From Labyrinthula sp. Ha (Eukaryota > Sar > Bigyra > Labyrinthulida > Labyrinthulaceae): DNA of 64,000 nucleotides. Within the stretch, counting starts at the first letter, position 1. Each line of letters begins with the position of its first letter. Of this stretch, positions 59,101 through 64,000 are shown one piece after another. The stretch is from assembly GCA_015227615.1 (NCBI GenBank), contig JAALGZ010000004.1:1178001-1242000 (forward strand), written 5' to 3'. The notes under the pieces are model-generated. The model had not been told where the DNA came from and made no database searches. It saw nothing but the letters and a program-made list of their open reading frames with translations. The position numbers and the translations under genes were made by a program.

Positions 59101-61640
59101 TAATTTCTGCAGAAATACATACTTATTACAGAGTTTTTATGCCAGGATTGATTTGACTCTACATCAACATCAGAGTTTGCATTAGGTCTCTGTTCTGGTT
59201 TATAACACTCTTTCCGAGAATTTTCAGTATAGATGACAAGGTTTTCTTAATCAGAAGCGTGTTTTCGTTCTTAAAGAAATCGTGGGTATGAAAATGGAAA
59301 AACTTCACAGTTCCTGAGGTTTGGTATGAAGGGCTTTGGAAATTTAGTGTCAGATCTTCTGATAATCCCACTGATTTGAGGAAACTATTTAATGGGCTAT
59401 AAGGAAAGACCCTAGCATAATTTGCACTAATCTGAGTCTTATGGATAATAGAAATAATAATCCCCTATAATGTAGTAAAAACTCTCCTAGTTTCATTGGT
59501 CAGAAGTAATTCGATACATAAAAAAGCACTGAGTACGGTTAAATTATAACTTCTCATAACACAGTGGGAAAATAATTCTATTTTATAGTTTTCTGTCTAA
59601 GTTTTATGATATCGCACTACTCGAGTTTTCCAGTTTGTTTTGGTGGCTTTGGTCCTGCTATGAAGACTAAATATGTTGTTTTAGATAATTCACATATTAA
59701 GAAACTGATTTCCGATAAATTTTGATTTTTAAGGCCACTAACCTGTAAAGTTAAACTATTATAATGGAAAACAAATTATTTTCTGGGAGAAAGGTGGATA
59801 ACAAAAATTCCAGAGGTGCTGTACAGACTGGATTAAAAGATAAGAAAAAACGGAAGGCATCGTTCCAGCATGTTAATTATGGATTAAATGCTGTCTATAA
59901 TCATCGAATTAAGCAATAAAAATTCAAGTACAGTTCCCGGTTTCAAAGAACCGGTAATTTCTGACTAATTGTGGTACCCAAAGAAATGTTATACTACGGC
60001 TCAATTTTTGCCTCTAGTCAATAGAACAAATATAACGAAGAGAAAGTCAGTTCCATGTTCGTTAAAGTTAAAATCATTATACAGTAAAGATAATATTTTT
60101 GGCTAGGTCAAAAAAAAAACCTCCGAAAGTGATTGCTTAGGATAATCTTAACAATATTACTTGAACGGCTAAGACCATGTTAGGAGAAATTTTACAAAAA
60201 GCATATGAAAACTAAAACAGGGTACAAGGTACATATTTAAAATCAGAAAATAAGATTACTTCTATTCCATATGTTTATTTTATGAATTTTTTATAGAGTA
60301 TAAACATATGTTGCCTATCAACCTCAATCTTTGAAGTTTGGGTCAGTATGTGCCATTAAGAACGACTACATGGCTCATCCCCCCTCCCGCGAACCCGGGC
60401 CTCGAAGAAGATAAGGAAGAGTTTAAACCCTTTTTCATTTTTTGAAGAAAAAATTTATGACAAATTTGAACAAACTAGGAAACCGATGGCAAACCTATGG
60501 CAATGGGAATTGCAAAAATCTAAAGTTTGAGTCTCAAATTTGTGAAAGCAATTTTTCTTAATAAATGAAAATCAGTAAGCTTAATTACTAATTACATAAA
60601 ATAAAATTTTCTGCTGACACTTGAATATTTTCTGTACAAGCACTTGTCATTAATAGAATACTATCTTCTTGGTCTAGATCCCACCCCGGATGATAACCAT
60701 TTACATTTGCATTGAATAATTTCTTTGTATGTTTGAGTAGGTGTTAGTATACTAACCTCAGAGTTCCACAAAATCCTGCATCCATAGAGACTCTACCAGT
60801 AAGAGCAAGTATTTTCTCGATACTGAAACCTACCTAATTCGAGTTTGTGCAGTCGTTAAATGTGCTTCTTGCGTTGAAATGTTGTACAAATAATGCGAAG
60901 CCGGTTTTAGGATCTGTGAAAGCTTCGCAGAGCCATCAGAAGTAATCGAAAGACTTACTTAGACAGACTTTACAATAGATTTTTATATTATTTGATTTTC
61001 AAAAGATTTATTGGATGAAAAATTTTCTGTTTTCTTCTATTTACAGAAGCTTTTGTCAAATTGATTCTGGCAATGAGAATTTGGAGTTTCTGGCTACTAA
61101 GGCAAAGTAAATTGTTTTTGATATACCAAAAAAACTTAAAAAAAACTTTTCTTTGAAAGTTCTGAATAATGTAGGATAAATGAAATAGTGTTTAGCACTC
61201 ATATGCTGTTGCTTCACAGGTTTTTTAGGTTGCACCTATATAATAACCAGAGCTGATGGTGTACAACTTACTTCTGGTAAAGAACTCCAAATATTAAGTT
61301 TGAGAGAGCTTAACCAGTTGAATCTAATCTAAGTTTCTTAATATAGAATATTCCCATTGTCTTAACCTCCATGTACAAGGTAATATCCCTTCTTGACAAG
61401 GAAACAAAGTTACTCGTCTCAAAATTAGCTAGTCATCCCTTGGCCATAAAACAACTTCTCAACGAAATACAAACATTTCCTTGATTAAAAAAACTACCGC
61501 TTAGAAAATAAGCTTGTTATAATTTATATATAAGATTCTACATGTACATAATTTTTCTCTATTTATCTCTTTCTATTTCTATTTCTCCATTTTCAATTCG
61601 AAAATATAACTCTACTATATTCAAAGTAAGTTAATTCTGT
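56131..61640. other. Gene desert before the BAG6-like gene
   Basis: About 5.5 kb of AT-rich DNA with no supported gene, RNA or transposon. One short, unusually GC-rich patch (about 60376-60405) stands out; its role is unknown. Confidence 0.6.
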
Positions 61641-61674
61641 CACGATAATCGTGTTGTATTTAACCGTTCTGGAA
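61641..61674 (+). promoter_or_regulatory. Palindrome and heat-shock-like site upstream of BAG6-like gene
   Basis: CACGATAATCGTG at 61641-61653 is a perfect 13-bp palindrome. TTCTGGAA at 61667-61674, identical to one of the sites at the small HSP gene, lies just 10 bp before the start codon. A single TTCnnGAA occurs often by chance in a window this size, so regulation is only suggested. Confidence 0.35.
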
Positions 61675-61684
61675 AAACTGAAAA

Positions 61685-63400
61685 ATGGATGAAAAACAAC
61701 AAGAAAATATCAATAATGAAGTTAAGGCAACAGTGGATAATATAACAAATGAACTAGAGAACAAATGTATGTTAATTTTTCAAATAATATTGCTTATTAA
61801 ATTGATGTTTCAATTCTTTTATTTTCTAGTAACTGAAGAGCAAAGTCAAGAACTTGAAGAAGAAAGATCCGGTGTTTTTCTTAAAGTGAAAGTTCTTCTT
61901 AATAGCAGACCTTCAGACATAATAATAAACTTAAGCTCTTTAGATGAAACAGTTCAAATTCTAAGAGAAAAACTATCAGAAAATTTCGAAGCCGAAACAT
62001 ACCAAGTTAAGTTTATTTCTGCAATTTCGTTATTCTTAGAATCCTTTGGCGTGGCAGAGCCTTGACAGATAACCTAACTTTGGCTTCTTGTGAAATTACT
62101 GAAGAATCTACTTTACATGCTGTAATTAACCCTAACGGTACATTGTTTCCCACATTTTATCATTAGCTCAACCTCCGGTACCAGTCTCTAATCAAGAAGC
62201 ACCGCGGAACAGAAATGGTTTACCAGAAGGCTTTGATGAGAATAACCCATTCGGGATGCTTATGAGTGCTTTTTTTGAAGGCCCGCCACCAGTTGATGGA
62301 GCAACTCCTTCAACTTCTACAGGAGGTCAACCAGAAAACATGGGTAGATATATGGAGCTTGCAACAGATGGAAGAGGAGCTTCTATTACTTTTTCTCGTG
62401 GGAATCCCCCATCGAGGACTAGAGGACCTGAACAACCTGCTATGATTGGACCCCAAGTACCGCCACAAACAACGCCAGTTAACCAACAGCTTCAAGGTCG
62501 CGCGACATCTAACTCAGCACCCAACCAGAGCTCAGTTGGTCCAACTGTTCGAACTGCTACTCGAAGGCAGGCACGGAACGTAGAACCAATGACACATCGA
62601 CGTACGCAACGAATGAGAACACAAGAACCACGTGTTGAAAGAATCCGGTACCAAGGGCTGACTGCTCTCGCATACCATCTTGATGTAAGTTTTACGGTTA
62701 TCTTAATTTTTAGGCATACGAGAGGAAGTTATTTTTTCCCTTCCCAGGATGGAGACTCACAAAGAACGGGTTAAGACCAATAAATAAAAGAACGTATTCA
62801 CGTCAATCAGAACTGTTGTTTAATCTGCCTATGACTAATCTTGAATTTATGATTAGTGATCTACACGCTTTAGAGGAGCAGTTCAACGTTTTCAGGAACG
62901 GGGGAGTCTTTACTCCTGAAACTCGGAATTATTCACCAATGCTCATGAACCTGCATAGACAGTTGCAAACAATGCTTCCCCTGATACTTGTACTGGCTTC
63001 ACGGCACCCAAACTTTGCTTCTGCTGATGTAGTTCTTATTTTAATTTTCAGTTTTAGTATGTAGCGCAGAACAACGGTTTTACCAGGTTAATGACAGGCG
63101 CCTTAGAAGTCTCAGCACAACTGCTACTAAGTATGTCTGCTCATTTACTTTATCATAGACACGGCAAACACATTAAGAGGTGAAGGCTTCGCATATAACC
63201 TCGCCGGAAGGAGCCAACGACGTTCTAGTCAGAGCAACGCTGCGCCATTCGATGCTTTTGATTTGCGAAATTACGCTAGATCAAGCTTAACGCCACAAAT
63301 TCGCGCTGCAGGAGGCTTGCCTCCTATAGTCTCACTAACACCACCAGTTCCACAACCTGCATCACCGGCTCCAGAAACTCAGACAGGAAGTCAAGATTAA
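61685..63400 (+). CDS. BAG6/Scythe-like protein with N-terminal ubiquitin-like domain
   Basis: Seven exons: 61685-61766, 61830-62010, 62040-62137, 62167-62684, 62714-63028, 63058-63130 and 63159-63400, coding 502 residues. Introns are 63, 29, 29, 29, 29 and 28 nt. Splicing rebuilds a ubiquitin-like domain (about residues 40-120) with VFLKVKVLLNSRPSDIIINL, then YQVKILWRGRALTDN, then ESTLHAVINP. Next come a proline- and glycine-rich region (PFGMLMSAFFEGPPP), an Arg-rich segment, a helical part (TALAYHLDAYERK, LEFMISDLHALEEQF, LHRQLQTMLPLILVL) and a proline-rich tail. That order resembles BAG6-type proteins, which hold hydrophobic client proteins for membrane targeting or proteasomal disposal (family knowledge). 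No BAG domain is evident, so other UBL quality-control proteins remain possible. It converges on PIG-U, 71 bp away. Confidence 0.75.
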
Positions 63401-63471
63401 GCAAATCTTTATCAGATGCAGGCGATATGTCTTGAAGCCAGGAAAAATAGGTAGAAATGTTTTGGGAAGAT

Positions 63472-64000
63472 TTACTTCTGTTTTTTCTTTAACTTATTTT
63501 TATTTTCTAACCTCGTCTTAATCTCAATTCTCATATGCAAGCCATGAATATATCTTTGGCATAACATTATTAAAAACACAAGAAATATCAGGTTTTGAAA
63601 ATAAAAAAAATTGGCGTTGCCAGACTCGATTTGCACCCACAAGTAGAGAAGCAAGGGAAACGTGCACAGAGGAGCGCCAACCCCAAAGATATATAATCCA
63701 ACATGTTTAACTCTTTGAAGGTTTTCCACTTGAGTAAGTAACAGAATAACCCCAATGTTAAGGGTTGCAAGGTTTGGATATGGTCTAAATATTGAATACA
63801 ATAAAAAGAGTAGTGAGTATACATCTTGAGAGTACAAAGTGCAGTTCGTGTATCCTAACAGCGTTAAAGGCATCGTATAGACAAAGGGATGAACAGAAAA
63901 AACAACCATAAAGTAGAACTTGAATTGCGGAAAGGTTTGAGTAAACAAATACCACCAAGTTCCCTAGGCAATAAAAAATAACTTGGAATATACAATATTT
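63472..64000 (-). CDS. GPI transamidase subunit PIG-U (GAB1/CDC91 family), 3' part
   Basis: The last exon (63472-63963) codes the C-terminal 163 residues; the gene runs off the right edge. It is strongly hydrophobic with several membrane helices. It matches the PIG-U C-terminal half: TWWYLFTQTFPQFKFYF (the W-Y-F/L-F-T-E-M-F-type segment), VFSVHPFVYTMPL, FRPYPNLATLNIGVILL, PLLLYLWVQIESGNANFFYF (the most conserved block, with GNANFFY), then a basic tail ending KLKKKQK. PIG-U is the ER-membrane subunit of the complex that attaches GPI anchors to proteins. A predicted 30-nt intron (63964-63993, GTATAT...TAG) joins it to the next exon, of which only 63994-64000 is in the window. The Lys-rich C-terminal tail could act as an ER-retrieval signal. 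Confidence 0.88.

Noticed and set aside
62729-62748. Possible 20-nt intron in the BAG6-like gene
   Set aside because: Removing it leads to a stop within about 15 codons, whereas the unspliced frame stays open.

Overview
This is nuclear DNA of an unidentified, probably protist-like eukaryote. It is AT-rich, uses the standard code (TAA, TAG and TGA all end recognisable genes) and carries eukaryote-specific genes: the GPI-transamidase subunit PIG-U, a Sec14/CRAL-TRIO protein, a transcription-type cyclin, an RSL1D1/UTP30-like nucleolar protein, a tubulin-tyrosine-ligase-like enzyme and a soluble-type (ADCY10-like) adenylyl cyclase. Introns are tiny. Apart from one of 63 nt, every intron I could place is 28-30 nt long with GT-AG ends. 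I cannot name the lineage from sequence alone.

Layout. 1-8.9 kb: no convincing gene. 8.89-12.99 kb: one 4.1-kb APE-type LINE with an 11-bp target-site duplication and a short (TAAC)n tail; its reading frame is broken. 13.5-18.0 kb: gene island with RSL1D1-like (-), cyclin (+), membrane-anchored TTL-like (+) and a small tail-anchored protein (-). 18-25 kb: desert. 25.0-26.4 kb: Myb/SANT-like gene (+) facing a small heat-shock protein gene (-) with two heat-shock-element half-site pairs. 29.4-30.9 kb: 6-phosphogluconate dehydrogenase (-). 31-35 kb: desert. 35.1-39.9 kb: adenylyl cyclase (+) followed closely by a coiled-coil protein with a short first exon (+). 40.6 kb: a 221-bp inverted-repeat, MITE-like structure. 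42.4-45.2 kb: GAR synthetase (+), a small membrane protein (-) and a CRAL-TRIO protein (-). 45.2-54.8 kb: desert. 54.9-55.5 kb: a basic/acidic small gene best read with two mini-introns. 61.7-64.0 kb: a seven-exon BAG6-like ubiquitin-domain gene (+) facing PIG-U (-), which runs off the window.

The genes do not form one pathway. They cover metabolism (6PGDH for NADPH and pentoses, GARS for purines), proteostasis (small HSP, BAG6-like), cAMP signalling, GPI anchoring and ribosome biogenesis. The clearest architectural theme is compact islands with very short introns and convergent gene ends only 47-71 bp apart, set in multi-kilobase deserts that show no coding signal. No tRNA, rRNA or CRISPR array was found.
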